Source: Phoronis australis (lineage: Eukaryota; Phoronida; Phoronidae). Taken from it: 64,000 nt of DNA. Where the stretch lies: the NCBI GenBank assembly GCA_002633005.1, contig NMRA01000694.1:108935-172934 (forward strand), read 5' to 3'. Of this stretch, positions 1-9,866 are shown piece by piece. Each line of letters begins with the position of its first letter. Within the stretch, counting starts at the first letter, position 1. The notes under the pieces are model-generated. The model searched no databases. It was given only the letters and a program-made list of their open reading frames with translations, and had not been told where the DNA came from. The position numbers and the translations under genes are program-made.

Positions 1-985
1 GCAACGTGACGTGCTGCCCAGCGGGTGCGGCAAACATCAATGAGGGGCTTTTTTAGCGATTCGGGGTCTTTCTTTTTATGTACTTCATTCAGGAGGTGTT
101 CTCTCTTTGGACTGCTCATAAAAAAGTAAACAACGCATTTTACTTTATCTAAAGTATTTCTGATTTCCTGTATCGAACATGAACAGGCTATTACTAAGTT
201 TAGACAATGACCACAGCAATGTGTGTATAAGGCTAAAGGAGAGTGTTCACGCAGGATTGCCTGGACGCCAACGTTGTCACTACTCGTATTTGCTGCGCCA
301 TCATATCCCTGTCTTCTGCAGTTGGCAGTGTCGATCCCGAGCCTATCTAAGGTGCCCATTATGCATTCCGCTACGTGTTTGCCAGTTATCCGCGCAAGAC
401 TACAGATTTCCAACAACTTTCTCTCGAAAGTTGTCATCGACGTCTACAAATCGTATACACAAGGGCATGAGTTCTTCATTGTTGGATGAAACCTCATCAG
501 CCATAACGGAATAAAATTTGGCATCTTTTATTTCCTTTACAATATCGGCTTCTATGATGTGTTTTCCAATGATCTCGATAATTTCATTCTGTATTTGAGG
601 CGAAGTGTACATGGCGTTCTTTATTTTTGGGTGCTGTAATCTTTAGAGTTTTATCATAGGTACTCAACAGTTTCAAAAGAGCAAGAAAAGTTTGTGGGTT
701 ACTGTTATCTTCTGTCAAACTTTCAGAATCTCCTCTCAGTGCAATACACTGGCGACTGCAATAAAGAATCGCTTTAGCTATTGCCTGGAGATTATGCCTG
801 TTTTCCTTTATTTGTTCTTTGACCTAACTGTGTAATTCAGCATCAACACCTTTCTGCGGATTTTCCATCATGCTAACAAATGTATTAGCATCATGTAATG
901 CCTCCATGTGATATCTTTTTTGAAATGCTCAGACAGTACTTTCGTTTTATGATGCCATTGCATGAATGGCGTGTTCACTAGGGGG
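1..985 (-). pseudogene. hAT-type transposase fragment (DUF4371 / ZMYM1-like), decayed, runs off the left edge
   Basis: Read on the minus strand, this segment encodes pieces of the hAT-related transposase found in proteins annotated as ZMYM1-like or DUF4371. In order I see an N-terminal part around 985-700 (including QCIALRGDSES), YTSPQIQNEIIEIIG near 610, KFYSVMADEVSS near 520, then RITGKHVAEC, CRRQGYDGAAN, LYTHCCGHCLNLVIA, SSPKREHLL and VCRTRWAARH at the window start. The catalytic-type ADE and the CGHCLNLV block are family hallmarks. The frame changes near 400 (stop right after VVGNL) and near 905, so this copy cannot make one protein. The C-terminal hAT dimerisation region would lie left of the window. 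Family assignment is from established motifs; the decay is seen directly. Confidence 0.85.
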
Positions 986-1813
986 GGTGTATAAAGAGAA
1001 GAATGAAAGTTCGCTAACTTGAACCACAAATTTCACATCTAGTGCCAGTTTAGTTGCAATAGCTGGCTACGGGCATAGAATACATGGTTTACAGAACATC
1101 GACCTCGAGAAATATCGGAACAGGAAAACGTCAATTCTGGGTTATATCAGTCCCGGGACGTCGGGTCTTTTATAACCGCTGGGAATCTGAGTTCATTTTC
1201 AAATAAACCAGAGCCAAGCTGGTATACTCTTTCATTTAGGACTGTCGCTGCTCTTTGAAGTGGTGCGCACGCGTGAGTTCTCGCACTTGAATTGCTGGAG
1301 TAGGCCTACACTTTACGTTGGCAGCAACGTGTGAAAGACAAATCATATTTCGCGCACGTAGCCCCAGAAGCAAGTAAAGGGTTTGAGAATTTCTTGGCAA
1401 CTGAAAGTAAAGACGTGACCGTCGTTTGGCGATTAATAAGGTTGTCATTTTCACTTTAGCTGTCTTAATACGATAAAAAGGAGAGGCACATCTCAGTCTA
1501 AGTCACGATTGTCTGCCGGGACTGGTTGCGCGCTAACAGTACCGCAGCGCGATATCAGGGATATTGTCGTGGATATTTGGTACATGTAATAAGGACAATT
1601 CTTATGTGAAAAATAAACATTTTTGTCCACCACAAAGTTTGGTATGTTGATCGCTTAAGAATTAGTAGAAACACAGTTGTTTTGTGAAGTTTTATCACGT
1701 GTTAAGCAGTGGCCCGATACTTTATTCGGCGAATCCAGGAATTTACAAAAGTGGCCGAAAGTGTTAGCCAATGAAACGCGTCAAAGATCGATTCTGCATA
1801 TCCCATGTTCACG
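986..1813. other. Non-coding stretch, nothing recognised
   Basis: No open frame with recognisable protein similarity on either strand. There is a G run near 980-987. No RNA gene or long repeat seen. Confidence 0.5.
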
Positions 1814-2382
1814 CTCGCTGGTTCCCTGCGTGCCGCTAGGTGGGGCGGTAGCTGCGCCAGCATGCAGGTATCACTTAATTTTCCTCAGTAATTTTTTTTA
1901 CACCGGCGTTTCTGATTGGCTAGTCGAATTCTCAACAGGCAGCGCTTTACGCAAACAAACTGGCATGACTGATGGACTGAAGTGAGTGGTCTGCTTAAAA
2001 TTTATGTTCAGGAAATGTGAAGTCTAGAAATTGTGATTGCGCTTTTTCGGAATGCATCTTTCTACTGTCGATGACTTTTGTTTACTATCCTGTATTCATA
2101 CAGTATGAATAACAAACCGGTTAAATCGGCCAGATATGTGTTTATTATACATGTATGTGCTTCAAGCACGCTGCTATTAAACATCACTGCAGATTTGAAA
2201 TAGTTACTGCGACGCCACTTGCATGACAAGGCTAAAAATCATTCACAGTGCGCCAATGATTTTTTCACTGTGTTGTAAAGCTAACCAATGACTGCCAAGG
2301 TTACATCGACCAATGCTAATGCGCGTACCACTGCATGATGCCTGCGTGCTGGCTGGGCTAAGCACGCAGGGAACCAGCGAGG
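1814..2382. mobile_element. Small hAT-like MITE with 20-base terminal inverted repeats and 8-base target duplication
   Basis: The ends CTCGCTGGTTCCCTGCGTGC (1814-1833) and GCACGCAGGGAACCAGCGAG (2362-2381) are exact reverse complements, and looser similarity continues inward. The 8-mer TGTTCACG lies immediately outside on both sides (1806-1813 and 2383-2390), as expected for a target-site duplication of the hAT superfamily. There is no transposase inside, so it would be non-autonomous. A hAT-type transposase fragment lies 0.8 kb to the left, but a functional relation is not shown. Confidence 0.7.
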
Positions 2383-2671
2383 TGTTCACGTGACTTGCTT
2401 GCAAGTCATCAGGAGGGCGGTTCTCGGTTAGTGTTCTTTTGAACTTGGATTTGGCAACAACCAATTAGCGGTCGGATTAACGAGAGCTGCTTTGTATTTG
2501 CCAGGTAGCTGTTGAGAAGTGTAAAAACTCAGCTCGCATTCGTTGGAAATTCCAGGTCGCATTTTGCGACTTGATACGAGCTGACAAAAATCTCAGCTCG
2601 CATTTCCAAATTTCAGGTCGCAAATGCGTTATGTCGAGCCCTGCTTGTTACTCAACACTAAAGTGGTTAGA

Positions 2672-3160
2672 AATTAAACCTGATTCAGTAAAAGGCTATA
2701 ATTACCACTCACAAATGTCAGCTCTGAAATCAGGACTGTCCGAGGCTCTTCCTCGGCTTCACTCGTTGAAGATGCTGGTGCGAGAGGTTTGAGTTCGTAC
2801 AGCCTCAAACATGCAGTCTTGTTTCACCTATGTCGATTTTACTTCCATCTGCATGTCTGTCTTCATAATACTTGTCAAACTCACTATCCAAGTCTTCGTA
2901 ACATAAAAAATCATTCTCTGCCATTGTATACAGGCTGTCAACTGTGATCACCGTCTTCCACTGATTGACATCACGTGTAGGATAACCAAAAAATCATTTT
3001 TTAATTTAAAATTCTTCAATTATTCCCCAAAATAAGTTTTTCTTTAGTTAGATTTTATGTTATAAAATTATTATACATGGTCTAAAACCTCAAAAATGCA
3101 ATGCTATGTCTCAAAAACCCTGTTGAGGTTTTATGCCAAATTCACTCGTAAAATACAAGG
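2672..3160 (-). repeat. Interspersed repeat R1, copy 1, carrying an exon-like coding segment
   Basis: This segment matches 29700-30195 closely in the same orientation. Read on the minus strand both copies share a peptide beginning QWKTV and including LYTMAE, DFLCYEDLD and EFDKYYEDRHADGS, directly after a good splice-acceptor-like sequence ending CAATCAG. Copy 1 lacks about 28 bases near 2826 that copy 2 has, which shifts its frame and brings early stops. I do not recognise the protein. Copies in two places and an AT-rich tail suggest part of a transposon gene or a captured exon. Confidence 0.65.
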
Positions 3161-3163
3161 CAT

Positions 3164-3644
3164 TTTTATGCGCCCACATATTTATATGTGGACGCATTAT
3201 GCCGTCGTCTCCGTCCGTCCGTACGGGCGGCGTCCATCTGGCGTCCGGCGTCCGCTGCTCTATCTCCAAAACCCGTTGACATGTGTTCATGAAATTTGGC
3301 ACATATGTTCCATTCATGCATGGGACGGCATGTGCGAACTTTCGGACGTATCCGACTACCGGTGTGCCCCCTAGTGGCAATTTTAGTTTTTTACGCTTAC
3401 CTTTGTATCTTCAAAAGTCCTGAACGGATTTTCATGAAATTTGGTATGTAGGCACTTATTAGTGAGATGACGCTATCCTCCCGTTTTCAGATGGATTCGA
3501 CATAGTTTGCGCCACCTAGTGGCCATTTTTAGTGTTTTCGAGTGTGTTTTTGTGCGTCAACCCCTCTATCAACCAAACCGCTCAAAGGATGATTGTGAAA
3601 ATTGGCATGTATATGCTTACTATGTAGAGGACGGTTGACGATGA
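3164..3644 (+). repeat. Tandem-core element ('pearl-like'), left part, cut by assembly gap
   Basis: Starts with a 28-base near-perfect hairpin (3179-3206), then a CCGTCC-rich stretch, then degenerate units of about 150 bases. Each unit holds an ATCTCCAAAACC-like block, TTCATGAAATTTGGCA, a GGATTCGAC-like block and CCTAGTGGCNATTTT. The order matches the complete copy at 38791-39475. The gap at 3645 removes the remainder. Confidence 0.8.
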
Positions 3645-4386
3645 NNNNNNNNNNNNNNNNNNNNNNNNNNNNNNNNNNNNNNNNNNNNNNNNNNNNNNNN
3701 NNNNNNNNNNNNNNNNNNNNNNNNNNNNNNNNNNNNNNNNNNNNNNNNNNNNNNNNNNNNNNNNNNNNNNNNNNNNNNNNNNNNNNNNNNNNNNNNNNNN
3801 NNNNNNNNNNNNNNNNNNNNNNNNNNNNNNNNNNNNNNNNNNNNNNNNNNNNNNNNNNNNNNNNNNNNNNNNNNNNNNNNNNNNNNNNNNNNNNNNNNNN
3901 NNNNNNNNNNNNNNNNNNNNNNNNNNNNNNNNNNNNNNNNNNNNNNNNNNNNNNNNNNNNNNNNNNNNNNNNNNNNNNNNNNNNNNNNNNNNNNNNNNNN
4001 NNNNNNNNNNNNNNNNNNNNNNNNNNNNNNNNNNNNNNNNNNNNNNNNNNNNNNNNNNNNNNNNNNNNNNNNNNNNNNNNNNNNNNNNNNNNNNNNNNNN
4101 NNNNNNNNNNNNNNNNNNNNNNNNNNNNNNNNNNNNNNNNNNNNNNNNNNNNNNNNNNNNNNNNNNNNNNNNNNNNNNNNNNNNNNNNNNNNNNNNNNNN
4201 NNNNNNNNNNNNNNNNNNNNNNNNNNNNNNNNNNNNNNNNNNNNNNNNNNNNNNNNNNNNNNNNNNNNNNNNNNNNNNNNNNNNNNNNNNNNNNNNNNNN
4301 NNNNNNNNNNNNNNNNNNNNNNNNNNNNNNNNNNNNNNNNNNNNNNNNNNNNNNNNNNNNNNNNNNNNNNNNNNNNNNNNNNNNNN
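3645..4386. other. Assembly gap (742 N)
   Basis: Run of N. Open frames drawn through it are meaningless. Confidence 1.
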
Positions 4387-4646
4387 ACATTGACCTCTGT
4401 ATTTTCATAGGTCTTCAGGTGTATACTTTGTGTTACTTCGTGACTATGAAGGAAAAGTTCCAAGTAGAAATTTGTTTCTGGCATTCTAATGCTGTGCTAA
4501 TCTCGTATGTTGGTAAATTTGTTTTTAATTCTATGTTTCTGTGGTGCTTTAAGCAACTGATGCATAGGATGTGCTTGTATTATGAAGATCACTCACATTT
4601 TGAAACCTAGCCTATTGAGGAGACAATGACCATGCCTTTCCATTTT

Positions 4647-4775
4647 GCAAAGTACAACATACTACATATATGCTCTCTACTGGCCACTTTATGGAACCAA
4701 TAAACAACCTTAGAAGGATACCGTATATACGGTGCAATTGTGGACGCACTTCAACGCTCTGCGTTGCTCTTGTTG
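4647..4775 (+). repeat. 3' end of a tandem-core element
   Basis: Closely matches the right end of the complete element at 39348-39475, including the CCAATAAACAACC block, a short GATACCGTATA motif and the terminal TTGCTCTTGTTG. It is probably the far end of the element cut by the gap at 3645-4386, although 4387-4646 does not look like core repeat. Confidence 0.75.
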
Positions 4776-5239
4776 TAAAAAAGCAGTGGTGTTATTTGTA
4801 TATTACTGCGGAACACAAAAACTGGGCACGTTAAAGCAAAGCTCCAACTTTGTTTTTTTGAGGAAAAAGTTTTAGTAAAATTGGCTTTGGGGTTATTTTG
4901 TTATCAAACAAATAAAATGTACCTGTGTCTTGCACATGAAAAATTGACTCAAAACAAGGGGGTCTATTGACAATACTAAAGACACAGCTGTCTGCAGTAA
5001 GAAATGTATTTTTAGAATCCTTGATCTTTCTCCTTTCGGAAAATAGATATGAAAAACATGTTTTTTCAATATTTGACTTAGAAGTGATGTCCTTTATTAA
5101 GGTCCTAATTAATGGCTAATGTGCTTGATTTGATGTTGTAAGAGTTTGTTGTGTGACTGATGTACTGATGTATATGTATGGGAACACTTGTGGCATGATA
5201 TTGTACTAATGGCATGACATGTTTGATTTGATATTGCAG
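4776..5239. other. AT-rich stretch, probable intron or intergenic
   Basis: No coding signal. The last 150 bases resemble 13240-13394, the sequence upstream of the related exon, so the duplicated block includes flanking non-coding DNA. Confidence 0.5.
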
Positions 5240-5299
5240 AGATCCATCGTGTAGCAACTGTGGTGAAAGTGCTAAATTGTTCATCATTAGGCAGATGAG
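5240..5299 (+). CDS. Candidate exon (phase 2-2), duplicate of the exon at 13395
   Basis: A 60-base exon candidate lies between an acceptor (pyrimidine-rich, ATATTGCAG) and a donor (GAG|GTATGT). With a phase-2 start it reads DPSCSNCGESAKLFIIRQM with two bases left for the next codon. The exon at 13395-13472 reads GIRCRTCCESAELALTNPIG and more in the same phase, sharing a CxxC.ESA.L core. Introns on both sides are also similar, so this is a local duplication. Function unknown; the two close cysteines could bind metal, but that is a guess. It may be a relic of a tandem paralogue of the Roco-type gene downstream. Confidence 0.4.
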
Positions 5300-6018
5300 G
5301 TATGTAGTGATGTATATCTATGTACTAGGCGTGTAAAAGTGCTGTGTAGTGGGCTTCAGTTGTTTCATTTAGCATTCACCTCTATTGTTGTTTTTCATCA
5401 AATTTTGTGTCCAGGATTCTTTGTTAAGTACATGAAATTGTAGTCTGCAAAAAATAAATTCAAGATTGCGAAGTTTGAAATTTTCATATTAGAAAAAATG
5501 TTGAAACGTTGAAATAAGATGAAATTTTGATAATGAATGTGTTTGTATATTTTGGTCTATGATTTCACTCTTAAGCAAACGAACCAGCTGTAAATCATGA
5601 ACTGAGGCTTCACGATAAAGTGTGCATACTAGACAGAACTTCATCATTCCATCTTTCAAGTAAATTTCACAATAAATTTAATTGAAAGGTGCATAATTAT
5701 CTATTGGCAGTGATTTACAAAATATGAATTCCAAAGTGAAAAAGACATATTTTACAAATTTAAAATACAAAGTTTTAGGATTTCAATAAAACTTGGCCCC
5801 TGATATGCTACAGTAAGTGTTTTTGTTTTGACATAGCTAACTTAGAAAGTTGTGAATGACTCCCACTATAGGCATACATATATGTTTGTGGGCATAAATG
5901 GCTTGCTTATGTTGCCAATCATGTTTTGTTGTTTGTATTTTGTATAACAAAGATTGGCTGTACTTCGGGAGCAAGTTTTCGGATATACAGGATAGATTAA
6001 ACGGACGACACTTTTTCA
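5300..6018. other. AT-rich non-coding stretch
   Basis: Nothing recognised. Open frames here are short and have no familiar motif. Confidence 0.5.
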
Positions 6019-6741
6019 TTGTTGACAGTCTTTATTCCGTTACATTCATACCTTCGCAACAAAACTACTCTCAACTGAACATAGGTAAAGGAACTGACCT
6101 AGCGACATATTTAAAAGGTACACGATATTTCGAAACATACTCGTTTCAAAGTTTGTAAGCCTGATGATTACCTCGATGTTATTTATTTATTATTGGCATA
6201 GGAAGTCCTCCAACTTGGTCATAAAAAATAACATTTCTAAAGCGAATGTCCGGCCCGTTGCACAATGCAGTGTTATTTATGAGTTTGTATGCCCTACGAA
6301 CTAATGCCTTTGTTCAAACCTCAAACAATAATTTGCAGTCTTTCCTGTCAGTTATCTTTGCATCTTCAAAATGGCGGCATCTAAGATCATTTTCTGCAAT
6401 GTCACGAACATAAAATCACTCGTTAAGAAATTGTGGAAAACATGTTAATTCAGTATGTGGAACAGGACGTGCTACGATTGAAAGTATTAGGGTCCCTTTT
6501 AATTGCATTTGAGAAGCCTGTTCTGAATGAGCAGCAAACAGTGTCGTGCCGCACGTTACACTAGTTTGCGTGACTTTGCTGTTACACCCTTCATTAGTCA
6601 TTCTTTGCAGTATTTCACACCCGCCTTGTCCCACAGTGTGTATCATCAGCTTATGCTCTGTGGTGGCATAACGTCACTTGAGAATGAAACACGTATGTTT
6701 CGAAATATCGTGTGGTGGAATAAAGACAGTCAACAATGCGT
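6019..6741 (+). mobile_element. Penelope-like element fragment with inverted terminal repeats
   Basis: Inside, about 6210-6307 reads RKSSNLVIKNNISKANV and VAQCSVIYEFVCPTN, the junction between the reverse-transcriptase C-terminus and the GIY-YIG-type endonuclease of Penelope-like retroelements. A frameshift separates it from a preceding KPDDYLDVIY. The element is bounded by inverted repeats: CATTGTTGACAGTCTTTATTCC at 6019-6040 against 6717-6739, and CGATATTTCGAAACATAC near 6122 against its complement near 6692-6712. Most of the reverse transcriptase is missing and the endonuclease is broken, so it is inactive. A second copy of the coding part is at 59355-59785. Confidence 0.7.
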
Positions 6742-7471
6742 TTAATCTGTTCTGTATATTGCAAAGATGGAATAAAAATCGCCTTTCGAGTTGAGTAATT
6801 GTTTAATGTCCTTCAAAACAAACTTGTTATATTTGAAACATAAGATCTTTAAGATTTGTGGCAAGTTTTCCAAAAACATATTCTTGAGACTGACGCTTCA
6901 ACATTGTTCCCATCAATTAATGTGTAGTGCTGGGGAGGCAGATGTCTGTTTTGTGTCTTTATTACACTATCAATGCGTTTCAAACATGAAGTGCGTTAAC
7001 TTTGTACGTACAATAGAGAATGAAAACGTTTTAACCCAAGGTGTAAAGTAAATTACCGCTCACATCAGCGCGCACATCAAAGACCTGTTATTTAGTACAT
7101 CATTTTTTAGAACACCAGTGCATTACAGTCACACAAAATGAAGACGGGGGGGGGGTGTTTATCTGTTACAGGATAGAATGTCTGCAGTCCTGTGTGTGCG
7201 TATAAGCACTTATTGCGATGGTAGATGTTTAGTGGTGAGATTCGTGTATGTACAAGAAGTATTGTACCAAAAACGTTAACCAAAGATGTTATACAGTCTC
7301 TGACCCTACAGTGGACATGCTATAAGAACAGGATGAAAATTTGGTTGTGCCAATGGAAGATAAGTAATTGGTTGTTACAGCAAGATCATTAGTCCCATTT
7401 AGACATCAACTTTTGATCCAGCACAAGTGACACGGAGCAACTTGATTGGCGTCACTATAGTGGCCGGTTAC
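6742..7471. other. Non-coding stretch
   Basis: No gene recognised. Contains a G run (7146-7154) and one copy of the motif TGACACGGAGCAA near 7428. Confidence 0.45.
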
Positions 7472-7806
7472 CATGGGCGGATCCAGGTTTTTGAGTTGGG
7501 GGTGGGAGAGCAAAGGAATAACCAGAATTTCCCCACACACGCGCCCCCAGCCTAAAGACTAAAATGTAGGGATACAGGGGTCTCGAATTTTTTGAGTGTG
7601 TGGACCTTATTACTAAAAAAACAAAAAAACACTGACCGGGATTTGTTCAAGGCCTATGCATTGTGCATTCACCCCCCCCACCCAAGCCCCCCTGGGTGCG
7701 CGCATATACTAGTCAGCAATTCGCACCCCAAACTGCCCAAAGGTATCTAGGAGATTTTTAGGGCAACCATGGCCCCCTTGCCCCTCCCTCCCTAAATCCG
7801 CCACTG
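7472..7806. mobile_element. MITE with CAtGGGCGGAT / ATCCGCCACTG ends
   Basis: The left end CATGGGCGGATCC and right end AAATCCGCCACTG are imperfect inverted repeats. Flanking GTTAC is repeated directly at 7467-7471 and 7807-7811. The interior is G/C homopolymer-rich with no coding capacity. The same end type bounds the larger elements at 39801-40720 and 55373-56304. The CAGTGGCGG end resembles hAT termini, but the visible duplication is 5 bases, not 8, so superfamily is uncertain. Confidence 0.6.
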
Positions 7807-7987
7807 GTTACACACGCAATTCACTAACTGTGGCAAGACGGAAGTTGTACACTGAAGAGTGGAATGCATATGCATATGTTTTTGAATAGTGGGAGTTGTA
7901 GAAACAGAGAACCCGTTTGCAGGTCATTGCACTTAGCGCAGTACAGATGATCCTTTTCGCCTTGCCCCAGTTTCGCTTTTAGGTAAT

Positions 7988-8131
7988 AATTGACACGGAG
8001 CAAGATGTTCGAACGCAAGTTGCTCTACCTACCATTAACGGGTGGCAAAAGTTGTCACCGCGATGTCAATTTGCTCCGTGTCAGCGCGGTTTACACACTG
8101 GAACATCTCGATCTGTGTCAGCTGATCCGTG
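7988..8131. repeat. Inverted repeats of the motif TTGACACGGAGCAA
   Basis: TTGACACGGAGCAA at about 7989-8002 is answered by TTGCTCCGTGTCA at 8069-8082, and a further GATCCGTGTCAA copy lies near 8124. A direct copy lies near 7428. The pair could form a stem with a loop of about 65 bases. Role unknown. Confidence 0.5.
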
Positions 8132-8197
8132 TCAACTTTTGTAGTAACGGCACTAATGACTGACATAATCATGAGCTGGTGATTCAAACGGAGTCGA

Positions 8198-8749
8198 TGT
8201 TGCCGTGTGATAATATACGAAAGATTGTAATGGTATGGTAAACTTTATTCTTTGTTCCGTGGCCCAAAGTGGCCCATGAACACAGCGAATATAAAGTCTG
8301 CAACCACTGAATACCATACAAAACTTGTACGAATCTTGTCTGCAAAGAACAAGAAACACTAAATTAACAAAATGGCTGACATGGGGCGTGGTCAACACAA
8401 GACACACAGAAAAAACAGACCATGGAAACATATTATACACAAAATTACAGCAAATTAAATACAATACTATCTACACAAATATACAAACTAAGGGAAATGA
8501 AAATGTACTAACTGCATCCAAAACAAAGCAAATGATACAGATAACGAAAGAAACTACTCACTTAAGTACACGACAACAGTAAGCGACTTGACGCTTCAAA
8601 TGATGCGGGCAGAGTGAAATGGCAAGCCAGTGAAACAATAGCCTAGAAAGTGCCTAGCGGCGAGGCGGAAAACTAACGCTAAGCAAAACAAAAGACCTCA
8701 CATTTAAAATACATAATGAACACAATTAACCTGCAAATCATCCGTAACA
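8198..8749 (-). repeat. 3' LTR of the BEL/Pao element
   Basis: 552 bases, starts TG and ends CA. It differs from the LTR at 12118-12667 by roughly eight changes counted by eye (for example GTCTGCAAAG against GTCAGCAAAG, and CACTTAAGTA against CACTAGTA). Confidence 0.93.
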
Positions 8750-8804
8750 CCGGCCCCAGAATGCGAAATCAACTATAAGCATTAAATTTTATAAAAACCT
8801 AAAC

Positions 8805-9866
8805 CTAAACGGATGATTCAAGCAGACAAAGCTTGGTTATAGGTCTAATCAAGGAAGAACTAGCAGTCTTAACTCGGACAGTTCTCACGAGACCCTCCTT
8901 ATCTGGAAATGTCTCCAGTACTCGACCCAGTTTCCAACAATTGCGAGGTAAACTCTCATCTGCAACAATTACAACATCACCTACATTTAAATTTTGCTTA
9001 ATACCAAGCCATTTCCTACGAATCTGCAAAGTAGGAAGATATTCCTTCAACCATCTGCGCCAAAACTGGTCGCACACAAACTGCACACTACGCCACCTAC
9101 GACGGAACATATCCTTAGCGTCAAAGTTACCTGGAGGGACTACCAAACCTTTAGACGGGCGCAGCAAATCATNAACAGGTTCACAATCCTTAACGCGAAT
9201 GCCAAAGGTATCGTCATGCGCATTCCATTTCACACCTAGCGCCCTATCTACAGGTAAGTTATCGTCAAGACACAACTCACGCACATCCTTGGCACGATCA
9301 GCTTGGGGCACAGTCTCCAAGACGTCCCTGTTGTTTGACATCCATTTGGTGATGCGGAATCCACCCATAGCCAACAGCTGACTAAGCTCCTGTATGGTAC
9401 GGCAAGCAATATCGACATCTGGCAGCGACTTCAAGCAATCATCCACGTAAAAGTGGCGCATCACAATATTACCCACCTCAGGATCGTAGTTTTTACCAAA
9501 GTCTGAAACAACACGCTGCAAAGCAAAGTTAGCCGCACAGGGGCTCCACACACCACCGAACAAATGAACAGTCATTCTATATGTCTCATGAGGACGGGAA
9601 TAATCACCGTCTTTCCACCACAAAAAACGAATAGCATCTCTATCCGCAGGCGTCACTCTAACCTGGTGGAACATAGACTCTATATCACCTACAATCGCAA
9701 CTTGATCTTCACGAAATCTCAGTAAAACACCCAGAAGGCTACTTGTCAAATCCGGACCCTGAAGAACGTTCTTGTTTAGGGACTCACCCTTATACTGTGC
9801 AGCGCAATCAAACACAATGCGGAACTTCTCAGGCTTGTTTACATTCGTAACCTTATGGTGAGGGAG
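8805..9866 (-). pseudogene. pol: BEL/Pao pol, downstream part: reverse transcriptase core joined to Pol C-terminus
   Basis: Continues the frame interrupted by the stop at 9867-9869. Reverse-transcriptase landmarks include [29 protein letters not shown] and the catalytic YVDD (9438-9449). Shortly after [10 protein letters not shown], at the N at 9173, the protein jumps to a segment typical of the end of BEL/Pao Pol, after the integrase core: [30 protein letters not shown] and [10 protein letters not shown]. RNase H and the DDE integrase are therefore missing. Whether this is a true genomic deletion or an assembly collapse cannot be told, because the N sits at the join. Confidence 0.88.

Noticed and set aside
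3096-3374. Repeated frames of about 90 codons in the tandem-core elements (also 31371 and 38556-39026)
   Set aside because: They arise from the CGTCC-rich head and core units, recur on both strands and are broken in most copies, so they are repeat shadows and not genes.
3582-4484. Long open frames across the first gap
   Set aside because: They are created by N runs and carry no sequence information.
8325-8582. Near-identical short frames in the two LTRs (also 12245-12484)
   Set aside because: They run opposite to the element's coding strand and are explained by the LTR sequence.
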